A stretch of 64,000 nucleotides of DNA from Eriocheir sinensis (Eukaryota; Arthropoda; Malacostraca; Decapoda; Varunidae): positions 9,576,771 to 9,640,770 of the forward strand of contig NC_066570.1 of assembly GCF_024679095.1 (NCBI RefSeq), written 5' to 3'. The stretch's first letter is position 1. Each line of letters starts with the position of its first letter. Below the pieces are notes generated by a model that was not told the DNA's origin, did not search any database, and saw only the letters and a program-made list of their open reading frames with translations. Below, piece by piece: positions 31,396-42,609 of this stretch. Position numbers and translations under genes: made by a program.

Positions 31396-31717
31396 TTACA
31401 TTAGGCCTATTGCGGTAGGCTTCTTCAGTGGATCCTGATGGTCGGTCCAAAGGCTTCTTTCCGGTGGGTCCTGATGGCCCAGCCCGTTCTGGCGCAGGCG
31501 AGTGTTTAGTAGCGCCATCTTGCATTGGCTCATGCTGCTCTCCCAGAGCTCATCTTTGATCCTAGAATCTAGAGTCCGGGTTGATAGGTGGTCTTCTGGA
31601 CAGCATGAGTAGTTTTAAGCCACTCGGCGGCTGAAAAATCCCAGCTTGGTGGCACCAGGCGAGATTGAACTCGTCCTCCTGAACGAGGCCGTTACTTTGT
31701 GACTCAGCCACCGCCTC

Positions 31718-31720
<3 letters not shown>
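31392..31720 (-). mobile_element. tRNA-derived SINE, family S, copy 1
   Basis: On the minus strand it starts GGGAGGCGGTGGCTGAGT (box A-like), with a degraded box B and then a ~230-bp body with landmarks GCTGGGATTTTTCAGCCGCC, CGGACTCTAGATTCTAGGAT and GCCAATGCAAGATGGCG. It is one of six copies in the window. A long (AT)n adjoins each side. Confidence 0.8.

Positions 31721-31721
<1 letters not shown>

Positions 31722-31810
<89 letters not shown>
31722..31810. repeat. (AT)n microsatellite
   Basis: AT run at the 5' side of SINE copy 1. Confidence 0.98.
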
Positions 31811-31816
<6 letters not shown>

Positions 31817-31999
31817 GGCTGCACATTTTCTTAGCAAGTGGCCAGTAGTTATTTGCTTTTCACTGTATTCATCCCACAAGTTCATGAGGTGCCCCTGAAC
31901 CTGCTTTACCTGCTGTCGTTTTGGTTTCACCTCCTTTACCAGCTTTACTTGGTTTGGTACATCTATGGCTTCTGAGAATCTGAGTATAACAATGATATC

Positions 32000-32256
32000 A
32001 ACAGGTAAAAGGGAAGGTGTTTCTTTTAGCTCTTGCGTTCAGTTTGTGATGCCAGCCTTCAACATCACTATTTGTCCACACACTGCGCCCAAACACAGTT
32101 TACTACGGACAATACTTGGCTGAGCAAGCAAAGTATGGTCCGTAGAAAACTAGTGTTTCCACATCTATGTTGCCAGCAACCACAGGAGTCACAATCGATA
32201 GCTTGGTGGTGGTTTGCCACAAATTTTTCACAAAATATACACTTTTTTTTTTTCAC
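32000..32256 (-). pseudogene. PHD-like zinc-binding fragment
   Basis: The minus strand reads CIFCEKFVANHHQAIDCDSC, then GCWQHRCGN. The C-x-x-C ... H-x-A-I-x-C-D-x-C-x-x-W-x-H pattern resembles the PHD-like motif of some transposon-associated proteins. A base loss changes the spacing before the last cysteine, and a frameshift follows (SIVRSKLCLGAVCGQIVMLK is in another frame). Confidence 0.45.
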
Positions 32257-32636
32257 TCATACTGGAGGAGGTGGAATTAAGTGCACGTTGTGGTCACTGG
32301 GTCGGAGAATGAGAAGCAATTGAACATCTATGCTGCAGTGGGTCTATTTATATATGCATTCGAGCCAATGATTTGAAAGTCCGAATGAGCTGACATGATG
32401 GTCCGAACCAGCCATGGCAAAAGATCCAAATCTGATCCGAACCAGCTGGAGCCGAATGAGCCAAGGTCCAAATGAGCTGGGATTCGTTATGCCTATCCCC
32501 TGCCCTCAACGATCTTGGGGGACCTGTGGGAACATGGGTTTTTTGGTTGGGTGAGCATGAAATCGAGTAATGTGCATTTCAAATGATGTTGACAAAACAG
32601 AATATTCTAACACCAGTGAAAAGGCAAACATTACGT

Positions 32637-32962
32637 TTTTTTTTTTTTTTTGTCTTCGCCTGTTGCACCGATAGGCTTTTGCTTCGTATCGGGGCCTGAT
32701 GGTCGGCCCCAGCCCATTGTGGCGCAGGCAAGTATTTATAGTGACGCCATCTTGCATTGGCTCATGCTGCCCCCCGGAGCTCATCTTTAATCCTAGAATC
32801 TAGAGTATGGGGTTGGTGGGTTGTCTTCTGGACAGTATGTGGGTAGTCTTAGGCCACTCGGTGGTGACTGAAAAATCCCAGCTTGTGGCACCGGGCGGGG
32901 ATCGAACTCGCGTCGTCCTGAACACGGTGCCGTCACGCTATCCACTTAGCCACTGCCTCCCC
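32637..32962 (-). mobile_element. tRNA-derived SINE, family S, copy 2
   Basis: Minus-strand head GGGGAGGCAGTGGCTAAGTG, box B-like GAGTTCGATCCCCG, the same body landmarks as copy 1, and a 3' (A)n seen as a T run at 32637-32652. Confidence 0.85.
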
Positions 32963-33780
32963 TGTTTGGGCAGTGGCGGTGAAAGCAGCTATTGGGAGGT
33001 AAGCAGTGCTGCCAATGATCCACTACGGGTGAGCAGTGTTGCCAACAATTCGCTACATTTAGCAAAAATAGGTGCAGCTACTTGAAGGTGAGCTGTATTG
33101 CCAATGAAGCGCTACATAGCAAAAGAGTGAGTTTTTCTGGGAAAGTCGTTATTGAAATACCCTGGCCAAAGATTTCTAACTTTCCTAGATGGAATAGTAA
33201 CTTACATGATTCTATTAATTATTTTCAACAACCTATAATATGCATTTGCGACGATTGATGATGGGATAAGCACAACTTAAAAAGTAGAGATTTGCGACGG
33301 AATTGAGGTAGAACATCATTCAATTGACAACATGTATCACCGGAAAAAGATAAGAACATGAAAAAATCGTTGCTTTCGCCAAGTTCAGGAAATGAAAACC
33401 TCAACAACGGCATTACCTCACTGGCCCGATGTTCATGGTTTTGGTGGCACTACTGCTGCTGCTGCCTCTCCTCCCTATAAATACAGGGAAGTTTACAGTC
33501 TGGGCACTGTACTTCTAAAAAAAGGACACCATGACTTCTTAAAAGATGTTCAGTGCAGCTTTGTCGTTCAGATAAAATTGTTTAATAAACTCCCAGTAGT
33601 TGTCCGTACAACCAGCGCACACCATGGCCGTCTTTAAACTGACTGTCAAACACTAAATCTTACTGCTCAAATGGACCACAGTTTCGAAACACCAAACACG
33701 GTATATCTTTACAACTACTACTTCACCCCCACTGCCGCCCCCCCCACTCTGTCCTGTGCTGGGTATTCCAATGGCCCACA
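32963..33780. other. No gene confirmed
   Basis: Contains a short tandem pattern (GCAGTGYTGCCAAYGATYC at 33005 and 33035) and an unassigned plus frame at 33392-33637 ending FNKLPVVVRTTSAHHGRL that could be a LINE tail. Otherwise nothing recognised. Confidence 0.4.
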
Positions 33781-34384
33781 CCGAATGTCGAATATATTTA
33801 AACTACCCCAACCAAACTTTACATAACCTAACCTCTAACTGAGCCCCCCTCGACCCCCTCCTAACCAAGGGGGTCTTCGCCCCCCCTGGACCCCCCCCAC
33901 ATTATAACTATCTTGGGGGACCCATGAGAATTCAGGAGGTTGTGGTGTGGGAGCATATTTAAATTATTCCAACCGAACTTTACGACCTAACTAACTGAGG
34001 CGGGCTTCGCCCACCTCGACCCCCTCCTAACCAAGGGGGGCTGTGCCCCTGGACCCCCCCCCCCCCCCCACATTACAACGATCTTGGGGGACCCGTGGGA
34101 AATCGGGGGTTCTGGTGGGGGAGCATATTTATATTATTCCAACCGAACTTTACGACCTAAATGAGGGGGGCTTCACCCCCTTCGACCCCCCTCCTAACCA
34201 AGGGGGGCTGCACCCCCCCTGGACTCCCCCACATTATAACGATCTTGGGGGCCCGTGGGAAATCAGGGGTTCTGGTGGGGGAGCATATTTTAATTATTCC
34301 AACCGAACTTTATGACCTAACTAACTGAGGGGGGCAACCTCCCTCCTAACCAAGGGGGGCAACCCCCCTCCTAACCAAACACCT
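33780..34384. repeat. Tandem C/G-rich repeat, ~165-bp period
   Basis: Three to four units with landmarks GGGGGAGCATATTTAAATTA, CCAACCGAACTTTACGACCT and CCTAACCAAGGGGGGCTG. The same unit occurs singly at 23120, 35060 and 37960. Confidence 0.8.
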
Positions 34385-34900
34385 AACCAAAAATACCCTA
34401 GATCTAGGGAAATTCCCTACATTTATGGATTTTCCTCCCACGACCACTACAATAAGTGTTTGCGACGAATTTAGTGTTCCCCATATGGAAACCACGCATT
34501 CCCACTGGAGCCCAAGGTTGTTTAGAGAGAGAAGCATAGTGAACCCACCAAACGATGCTCACCTCACCGGTCTGGCGTGTCGCTTGCGGCCAGCTGCGTC
34601 CACATGAACCGCCTACACCACACTCATGCCCTCTCGCTACCACTGGTTCTAGTAGGTTGTCACCTCATCGCAAGGTTTCTGTCCTGCTAGTTGAGTCCGT
34701 GGAACCAAACATGGTGCTTCTTCATTGTTTATCACTGACACAAGCAAAACCACTAGCTACCCGTGATCCATCCAACGTCGCGCCCTAGAGAGTACTGTGG
34801 GTTCTAGCGCAAATGCAGGCTCTTGAACCTCCTGCCCGAGCTGTTCGAACACGTGAATCCTGACTAACCGCATTTCAAATCTGCTTCACGGGTTTGTGTT
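34385..34900 (-). repeat. Dispersed repeat, inverted partial copy 3
   Basis: Reverse complement of about 525-960 of copy 1. On the minus strand it contains AACCTTGCGATGAGGTGAC, GTGGTAGCGAGAGGGCATGA and CACGCCAGACCGGTGAG followed by GTGAGCATCG. It resembles the ELAC1 leader more closely than copies 1 and 2 do, because it keeps GGTAGCGAG and CCGGTGAG. Confidence 0.75.
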
Positions 34901-35059
34901 GCCAGTAAGTGAAGGTAATTGTGCAGATCGACTCCGTGCCCCCAAAATACAATAATACACCTCCATATTATAGTTAAGGAACGAAATACATGTCCCTCAA
35001 CCATAATATGAAGGCTCAAGTACTTAAAAGTAGAGAAAAAGGGGGAAATCGGTTCTTTT

Positions 35060-35400
35060 AGGTGGGTAGCATATTAAAACTACGTACTCTAACCGAACGT
35101 TACATAACTTAACCTCCAACGGGGGTGGGCTTTGCTCCCCTTGACCTCCTTGCTAACCAGGGGGGGAGGCTGTGTCCCCCCTGGCTCCCCCCACATGTGT
35201 GATGCGCCGTAAAATCTTTTTTTTTAGTGGGGGAGCATATTTAATTTACTCTAACCGAACTTTTACATAACCTAACCTCTAGCAAGGGGGGGGGGGGGGG
35301 CTTCGCTTTTCTCAACCCCCCTGCAGCCCCCCTGGCCCCCCACCACATACATGATATGCCGGAAAATCATGTTTTTTTGGTGGGGGAGCGTATTTAACAC
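35060..35400. repeat. C/G-rich dispersed repeat, two units
   Basis: Two diverged units of the 33780 repeat (landmarks ACCGAACTTTTACATAACCT and GGGGGAGCATATTTAA). Confidence 0.6.
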
Positions 35401-35705
35401 ATATATCTTCCGGCTGGCAGCAACCCTGCCGCCACTATGTTGCTATGATTTTGAATGTGAATATCTCCAATTTGCCAGTTGCCACTGGACAGAGAAGAGG
35501 TGGGTGTTATGCTGGCGGCTTGTAGAGTGTGATTGTGCCTAGCAGAAAGCCTGACCCACGTGGGGGCAGGCCGCAACAATATAATGTTTTATGAATCTGT
35601 TGCGGTCTTACCCATTTCAGGGCAGGCCATCAAGATGGCTTTTCTGTGCATATATATGAATATAAGCTACTGTATATGATTTGCTATTACAATTGTTCAA
35701 CTGAT

Positions 35706-36032
35706 TTTTTTTTTTTTTTTTTTTTTTTTTTACATCTTCGCCTGTGGTGCCGGTGGGCTTGTTTTGGAGGGTCCTGATGGTATGGCCCAGCCCATTGTGG
35801 CACAGGCCAGTGTTTATAGTGGTGCCATCTTGCATTGCTGCCCTCCCGGAGCTCATATTTAATCCTAGAATCTAGAGTCCGGGTTGATAGGTGATCTTCT
35901 GGACAGCCTGTGGGTAGTTTTAAGCCACATGGCGGCGGCTGAAAAATCCCAGCTTGGTGGCACTGGGCGGGGATTGAACTCACGTCGTCCTGAATGCGTC
36001 GTCGTCACGCTATCCACTCAGCCACCGCCTCC
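35706..36032 (-). mobile_element. tRNA-derived SINE, family S, copy 3
   Basis: Minus-strand head GGAGGCGGTGGCTGAGTGGA (box A-like), box B GAGTTCAATCCCC, the family body and a long 3' (A)n (T run 35706-35731). This is the most regular copy. Confidence 0.88.
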
Positions 36033-36082
36033 TTTACAATACAGTAAATTAACCAATTCTACTTGTATTTCTTTTACTGGTA

Positions 36083-36322
36083 ATGGAACCCATCAATTTG
36101 TCTACTGCGAAGAAGGCGAAGAGTGTCATTCCAGAATATGGCTCTGGTGATGAAGATTCTTGTGGTGAATTCTACAGTCCATCTTCAAATTATGACTCCT
36201 CATTGAACAAAGGATGGAAAATTGCAGCAAAAAGAGCAAAGAAAGTGTCAACTTTTTGTGCTGGCTGTGAGGGTAGTCCATTCATGTGCCTGGATTGCTT
36301 CAGTGTGAAATGTCATGGCTAA
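36083..36322 (+). pseudogene. Possible piggyBac-type cysteine-rich fragment
   Basis: 79 codons from ATG 36083: an acidic/Ser N-terminal part (SGDEDSCGEFYSPSSNYDSS) joined to KKVSTFCAGCEGSPFMCLDC and FSVKCHG. The C-x-x-C-x5-C-x-x-CF-x3-H spacing resembles the C-terminal cysteine-rich domain of piggyBac transposases. The catalytic core is absent. No TTAA ends were identified, so the assignment is tentative. Confidence 0.4.
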
Positions 36323-36559
36323 TATGCGAAGGGAGAACAATGAACTCAAAATATGGAAATGCACATCTTTTGTTTATTACCTCTGCGAATGAAGTTGGAG
36401 GAAGGTATACTTTCGGTTGGGTCGGTATGTTTATTTATTTACTATTTATTTATTTATTTGTTTGTTTGTTCGTGAGCAGTCTCCTGTGCACAATTTCGTG
36501 GATATCTCAACCAATTTTTCAGGGAAGCTTCGTGTCCATCTAGAATAGAAACCATTAGA

Positions 36560-37200
36560 TTTTTGATGTCAAAGGTCAAGGTCAAGGTCACAGTCTCCTG
36601 TGCACAATTTTGCAGATATCTCAACCAATGTTTCAGGGAAGCTTCGTGTCTATCTAGAATAGAACCCATTAAATTTTTTATGTCAAAGGTCAAGGTCGCA
36701 CAAAATGTCATTTTGGCCTTAACTTCGGTTCTCCTCATCGTAGAACCTTCAGACTTGGTTCATATTTTAGCTCATGGAAAGATGCACCTTGCATGGCCTT
36801 GACCTTGACCTCGAAAAGTTCGCCCAAGGTCAAAGTAAAAAAAAAAAAATTCATCAAATTTCGAAACACATGCTTCCATATGATGCACCATGCATGGCCG
36901 GATGTCAAAGGTCAAAGGTCAAGGTCGCACAAAACGTCATTTTGGCCATAACTTCGGTTCTAATCATTGTAGAACCTTCAGATCTGGTTCATATTTTAGC
37001 TCATGGAAAGACACATCTTGCATGGCCTTGGCCTTTGACCTTGACCTCGAAAAGTTTGCCCAAGGTCAAAGTTTAAAAAAATAGAATTTCATCAAATTTC
37101 AAAACAAATGCTTCCATATGATGGCCTTGACCTTGACCTCAAAAAGTTTTCCCAAGGTCAAAGTTTCCCCCAAAAAAGATTTTCATCAAATTTCAAAATA
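36560..37200. repeat. Repeats rich in nuclear-receptor half-sites (AGGTCA)
   Basis: At least nine clusters of AAGGTCA on one strand or the other. AAAGGTCAAGGTCAAGGTCA near 36572 holds three head-to-tail half-sites with no spacing. GTCAAAGGTCAAAGGTCAAG near 36904 has spacing of one. TGACCTTGACCTCG pairs occur at 36800, 37030 and 37125. The larger unit (about 230 bp, landmark CATTTTGGCC) is repeated two to three times. TCAAGGTCA is the preferred site of FTZ-F1/ERR-type receptors; function here is not shown. Confidence 0.75.
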
Positions 37201-37211
37201 AATGGTTCCAA

Positions 37212-37715
37212 TTAACCCTTTCACTACAGCCGGGCCAAAACAGCGCCCCACGCCGTATCCGGGGTCATTGCGCGTGCCAAATTTCAAATGTCGCTATTGA
37301 ATATAACAAGTTTTCAGCCATAAACTCAACATAATCATCATGTATTATATATGAAAATATGCAGAATAAAATGGTGCACATAAAGAAACTCACTTCGGCT
37401 GGGCCTAAACAGCGCCCTGCGCTGTATCCAGGATCGCTGTGCGCGCCAAATTTCAAATGTTGCTATTGAATATAACAAGTTTTCAGCCATAAACTCTACA
37501 TAATCATCATGTATTATATATGAAAACATGCAGAATTAAATGGTGCACATAAAGAAACATAAATTAATTGATAATTTTTAGATGTAAGCATAAATATAGA
37601 GATAAAATAACTCGTATATTGGCTAAAGCGAGCCAGGACGCAGTATGCGCGTCCTTGGATATGGTACGGGGCACGCAAGGACACAGTATACGCGTCCTCG
37701 TGTTGAAGGGGTTAA
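37212..37715. mobile_element. TTAA-bounded MITE with internal tandem duplication
   Basis: Left end TTAACCCTTTCACTACAGCC, right end on the opposite strand TTAACCCCTTCAACACGAGG. Inside, a ~170-bp segment (GCGCCAAATTTCAAATGTYG, ATCATCATGTATTATATATG) is tandemly duplicated. Hairpins AGGACGCAGTATGCGCGTCC and AGGACACAGTATACGCGTCC lie near the right end. Confidence 0.65.
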
Positions 37716-37959
37716 ATGTAATTTACCATATTTCATAATAGTTTCAATTCAAGGTAAAATTGATATGGTTTAATGGTCAACAGAAAGAGAATCTTTAATA
37801 CCAAAAAATATTAAGAGGTGGATCCTATATTGGATAATTAAAAGGTTATTAGGAGGATTGTAACTAGCGTCAAAATGACCACCGGTGGGTCAGGCCGCAA
37901 CAAGGGAATAAACCATCTGACCCACCGGTGGGTCAGGTTGCATGGAATGTGTTAAACTA

Positions 37960-38110
37960 CTGTAACCGAACTTTACATAGCCTAACCTCGACCCCCCTGC
38001 TAACCGGGGGGGGCACTAAGCCCCCCTAGACTGCCCCTCCTACCGCCCCCCCCTAGCCCCCCCCCCCCCCCCACATGTGTAATGCGCCGTAAAATCCCCC
38101 CCTGCCAAAC
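37960..38110. repeat. C/G-rich dispersed repeat unit
   Basis: A single degraded unit of the 33780 family (landmark ACTGTAACCGAACTTTACAT) followed by a C-rich run. Confidence 0.55.
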
Positions 38111-38344
38111 ACCACCACCACATTGTGGTGGTGGTGGTGGTCGGGATGTCCCCCTAGGTCCCTCCCCCAGGTCGAGAGGGAGAGAAAGAGAGATAAACAG
38201 GTGGGTTGTGGGTGGGTAGGTAAGGAGACGGTATTAATCTGATAATTGGCCGTCGAACTGGCAGCGCCGCACTCATGGGGATTCCGGAATCTGCCACACC
38301 TTGAACCACCTTCATGCTCTGAACAGACTATAGTTAGATTTCAT

Positions 38345-38669
38345 CGTGATTATGCAGTCTAGTTTTGGTTACCCTACTATAGAATGGATATCAAGATGTT
38401 AGAATATCTACAGTGGCGGATGACAAAAATTAATGTGTGAGAAACTTGCCGTATGAGGATAGGCTGAAGTATTTGAATCTACATTCTCTAGAAAGGTGAA
38501 GGTTACGAGGAGACTTGATCAAAGTTTATTCATCGACGAAGGGCTTTAATAAGGGGATGTTAATAGGGTTTTGGTTGTAAACGAGTCAGGTAGGACACGT
38601 AGCAATGGTCTTAAGTTAGATAAATTCAGATTCAACAAAGACATAGGCAAGAATTAGTTTACCAGTAGA

Positions 38670-38765
<96 letters not shown>

Positions 38766-38890
38766 GATGAGTGGAACAGGCTTGGCACTCATGTAGTGAA
38801 TGCCAATACCATAGATATATTCAAGAAGAGGTTGGATAAATTCATGGATTTAAGGTCGGGTTAGGCTTACAGGAGCTGCCTTGTATAGCC
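38345..38890 (+). pseudogene. CR1/Jockey-like LINE ORF2 C-terminal remnant and 3' end
   Basis: Reading the plus strand with frameshifts: YYRMDIKMLEYLQWRMTKIN, then VDEWNRLGTHVVNANTIDIF and KKRLDKFMDL. The end V-x-E-W-N-x-L ... V-N-A-N-T-x-x-x-F-K-x-R-L-D-K is the usual C-terminus of such LINEs. It is followed by GAGCTGCCTTGTATAGCCTT, the usual 3' end. An (AT)n run (38671-38761) splits the coding part. Several stops are present. Confidence 0.75.
38671..38761. repeat. (AT)n microsatellite
   Basis: AT run inside the LINE remnant. Confidence 0.98.
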
Positions 38891-38934
38891 TTATATTCTT
38901 ATGTCCTTAATACATACTGTTATTGTTGTTCGAC

Positions 38935-39000
38935 TGAGTCCATCCATAATAACTATACATGCTAATCCTTTTGTCGAAAAAATAAATATTCACTTCATTC

Positions 39001-39067
<67 letters not shown>

Positions 39068-39260
39068 ATATCTCCGAGATATCCACTCAGGCGCTCGGTC
39101 TCAGCCTCTCACTCGTGTGAGGAAGAAATGAGAGACAACATAAGCGACTGGTCAGTATCGGTACCAGTACCGAGCAGTCTAGTACTGCTACCGTACCCTA
39201 TAGCTGGTACCGTTAGTACCGGTACTGGTATCGGTACCTGCTCACCCCTACCCACATGTT
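38935..39260 (+). mobile_element. GGTACC-rich hAT-like repeat, partial
   Basis: Landmarks shared with the 9.5- and 14-kb copies: CATAATAACTATACATGCTA, AATAAATATTCACTTCATTC, a long (GA)n (39002-39064) and the end GGTACCTGCTCACCCCTAC with multiple GGTACC. Confidence 0.6.
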
Positions 39261-39262
39261 GT

Positions 39263-39449
39263 CTAATCAACCCAGACTCTAGATTTTATTTAGAATCAAA
39301 GATGAGCTCCCTCCGTGGGACAGCATGAGCCAATGCAAGATGGCGTCAGTATTAACACTTGCCTGTGCCACAACGGGCTGGGGCCGACCATCAATCCCTA
39401 CTACGAAAGCCTACTGGCGCCACAGGTGAAGACGTAAAAAATAAAAACG
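39263..39449 (+). mobile_element. tRNA-derived SINE, family S, copy 4 (5'-truncated)
   Basis: Plus strand: CCCAGACTCTAGATT, GCCAATGCAAGATGGCG and the 3' end GGTGAAGACGTAAAAAATAA. The tRNA-like head is missing. It is tail to tail with copy 5. Confidence 0.75.
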
Positions 39450-39743
39450 ATTGTGTCTGGCCTGATGGTCGGCCCGAGCCCGTAATGGTGCAGGCAATTG
39501 TTTTTAGTGGCGCCATTATTACTGGCTCTTGCTGCCCCCTGGAGCTCTTGATTTCACTTGCACTGTACAGCTTCTTCTAGAGTCCGGGTTGATGGGTCGT
39601 CTTCAGGACAGCATGTGGGTAGTCTTAAGCCACTCAGTGGTGACTGAAAAATACCAGGTGGTTAGCGGCGGATTCGAACCCACATCATGGACAGCGCTCC
39701 GAATGCAAGGCCGGCACGCTACCACTCAGCCACCGCCTCCCCC
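39450..39743 (-). mobile_element. tRNA-derived SINE, family S, copy 5
   Basis: Minus-strand head GGGGGAGGCGGTGGCTGAGT, box A GTGGCTGAGTGGTAGCG and intact box B GGTTCGAATCC; then a diverged body (about 39550) and the common end. The promoter boxes are the best preserved of the family. Confidence 0.8.
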
Positions 39744-39828
39744 TGTCACTGAATAGAATGATGTGAATGGTTTTGTCACGGATACGTATAGGCAGGGTGC
39801 ATTTACATGGTTAGGTTTGAATTATACA

Positions 39829-39925
39829 GTAAACCCTCTGGTATCCGGGTTAATAGAACCACGGGGGCACCCGGATGTGGGAAAAACCCGGTTATGGTGT
39901 AGGTTAAGTCTATGGACCCGAAAAC
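39829..39925. mobile_element. Isolated Tigger/pogo-type terminus
   Basis: TACAGTAAACCCTCTGGTAT followed by CCGGGTTAATAGAACC and CACCCGGATG. TA plus CAGTAAACCCTC is a common Tigger-like end. No matching right end was found. Confidence 0.4.
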
Positions 39926-39945
39926 CCAGCTTTCGCTTACCGTGT

Positions 39946-40821
39946 TTAACCCTCTCACGCACCGGGACGCCAATGGTGTGTAAAATTTTTTAGGGCTGAA
40001 GTGCACCGGGACACCATTGGCGTCCATTTGAACATAAATATTACTTTTAAATAGCTATATTCACTCCAATGGCGTCATTTTTTTTTGAGGGTATGTTTCC
40101 TCACCCTCTCTGAAATGAACGAATTGGCAACACTCACTGCGTGCACAGATTTGAGCGCGGTTGAGGAAACAAAGACAGTTTTCAGTCACTCAGCAGTCAA
40201 TCTGCACGTCTCACTGCTGTGGGCTTGCGCGAGCCCATGCCGCCCACCGCATAACAGTGATAATAGTGTTATATAGTGACATACATTGATTTGATTGGGT
40301 GTAATTTGTATTCTTTTCTCTTTACAGGCAGTAGCATATTATATTTTGTGAATTACGTAAGCAAATGAAAGACAGACTTTTTTCAATATTTTTACTTCTC
40401 CGCAAATATTTCATGGTGCTAATTGTCCGATGGGAGATTTGAAGGAACCATAAGAATCCTGATAAAATTCTATTATTATAAATACATCTGCCTTGAAAAG
40501 TTGACCCACAAAGTTTTAAGTTATGGAGGTGGGAACATGACCTAAGTAGAAAAATTGTTTATGTGCAAATTATTTCATGTCCATAAACGGTCCTATGATT
40601 ATTCTTGTTATTTCTTTATTGATTCATGAAAAACTACAACAAATAAGAAAGCCATTGATATATTTTGTATAATGATAAATGCTGGTTTGGGGGAAGAAAG
40701 TAGCTGAGAAACATTTTTTCGGCGCGCTAAAAAAATCTGCCTCGACTGGCGAGAAACCCGATGTTTGAAATGAGCGCGGAAAAGAAAACTTATTGAAACT
40801 TAAGGTGTGCAAGAGGGTTAA
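39946..40821. mobile_element. TTAA-bounded piggyBac-like element, 0.88 kb
   Basis: Left TTAACCCTCTCACGCACCGG, right (opposite strand) TTAACCCTCTTGCACACCTT. The left subterminal hairpin is GGGACGCCAATGGTGT paired with ACACCATTGGCGTCC. No transposase gene. Confidence 0.65.
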
Positions 40822-40829
40822 TATATCAT

Positions 40830-41215
40830 CGGCACAAACGAAGCTACTTAAGATCACGCCTGTAAGCCCACGACAGCCTTCCACGCCCGCGCATACGTAT
40901 ATATATGAAACGAGTGCAGGGACGATATGTTATAGCTGTAAAAAAAATAATAAAAAAAATGTTACGGGTTGCATTTCAGCAGCGCCGCCGACACCCCGCC
41001 CCGCTCGCCCTGAGAATATATATCCTTATCTCATAAACGGAGCTACTTAAGCTCACGTCTGTATGCCCACGTCAGCCCTTTACGCCTGCACGTGTGGATA
41101 TATGAAACGAGTGCAGGAAGGATGTATTATAGCCGTAAAAACGAAAAAATGTTCCGGGTTACCTCAAACTTCCCACCTTGCCCCGCCGCCCCGAGAATGT
41201 TTTTCCTTGTTTTCT
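40830..41215 (+). repeat. Tandem duplication, ~195-bp period
   Basis: Two copies share CGAAGCTACTTAAGATCACG/CGGAGCTACTTAAGCTCACG, ATATGAAACGAGTGCAGG and ATGTTMCGGGTT motifs. No gene. Confidence 0.7.
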
Positions 41216-41434
41216 GCAATATTACATTATCTACGCTAACGCCAGTGTAGGCAAGCCTTTCCCCATCCACAGTGAATGTGTGGGCATTGTGGCGTCTCTT
41301 GCAAACGATAATTAGTGACTTAACGTAAGAAAAATTGTCGGGGCATTGCGGGGCTCTGGTCAGCACCTGCCATGGCTCCAAGGACGCCGGTGTTAAGATT
41401 CATTCCTAATGGAGTAATTAACGCTTGTACATCT

Positions 41435-41605
<171 letters not shown>

Positions 41606-42129
41606 TGGCGCCATGGTAAGCTCCGCAAACATCACACACAGGCAAAGCAATGCCTGGAGAAGGTAGGGCACACACACAAAAGCAATTAACTGGGCCATGG
41701 TGAACGCAAACAATGGTGGGCGGGGCGCTTGTTGTGTTGTGGTGCGCAAGGTAAAGAGAATCTCTTTACCTTGGTGGTGCGGAATGCCCTCCAGGCAGAA
41801 CTTAGAGGTATCGCGTGGACAATTTGAAAAAGAAGAGATGGAAGGAAAGAAAGAAATCCCGCACAACGTGTGGAAAACAAGAATTAGAAAATTGAGGAGC
41901 CCAGGCCCACAATAAACACAGCCACACACACACGGGCCCCGACGAAAGCACTGCACCAGTGGCGCCAATGTGGGGGTCACGCCGCCGACACCCATCATTA
42001 CCACCACCATCATCAGCCGCCCGTCAGCTGCTCAAGCCCGGCGCGCGGCTGGGGCCGCTCGCACACATGCGCCTGGCCGCCCGGATCATAAAAAAAAAAA
42101 AAAAAATGTTCCGAGCTTGAAGGGAGGCT

Positions 42130-42262
42130 GGGTAGATTTGTCCTGTGTGACACCAGCTTTAGAAACGTCAAAACCGTATTTTCAAGCAACGGACTTTTTC
42201 AAGCAATGGACCACCCTTCCCCCCTTTTCATCCATTAAATCAAGGGCCAAGTGTATATAACA
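42130..42262. mobile_element. Tigger-like nonautonomous fragment
   Basis: Shares TTTAGAAACGTCAAAACC with 63850 and CAAGCAATGGACCACC plus TCCATTAAATCAAGGGCC with 60755-60808. The end, read on the other strand, is TATACACTTGGCCCTTGATT, a TA-plus-CACT terminus. It appears internally deleted. Confidence 0.5.
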
Positions 42263-42609
42263 TTACCATTTCAAGAATACTTGTAACCAAATTTGAAGAA
42301 ATCTGCTAGCCCTTCTTCACAAGCATTTCCCACAATTGTCTTTTAGGTTTATTTTTATAAATTCTAGCACAGTTGGTTCCTTTTTTAGATATAAAGATTG
42401 ATTGCCCAGCCACTTGTGCTCAGGTGGTTTCTCGTTTTGTTTTCTGAATGCCAACTCGGGTATGTGGGTTGAACACAGGAACCTAAGATTTAGAATCTTT
42501 GAGCACAAGGGGCTGTGATATTAAACAGGTAGGCCAATAATGGCCTCAGGGTTTTCAGTAATTAGGAATCATGCAAGGGATAAGGGACTTAATATTAGGG
42601 AAGGTGATT

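Noticed and set aside
39660..39743. Possible tRNA gene with intact pol III boxes
   Set aside because: Box A and box B are present but the cloverleaf arms do not pair; the sequence continues into a SINE body shared by five other copies.
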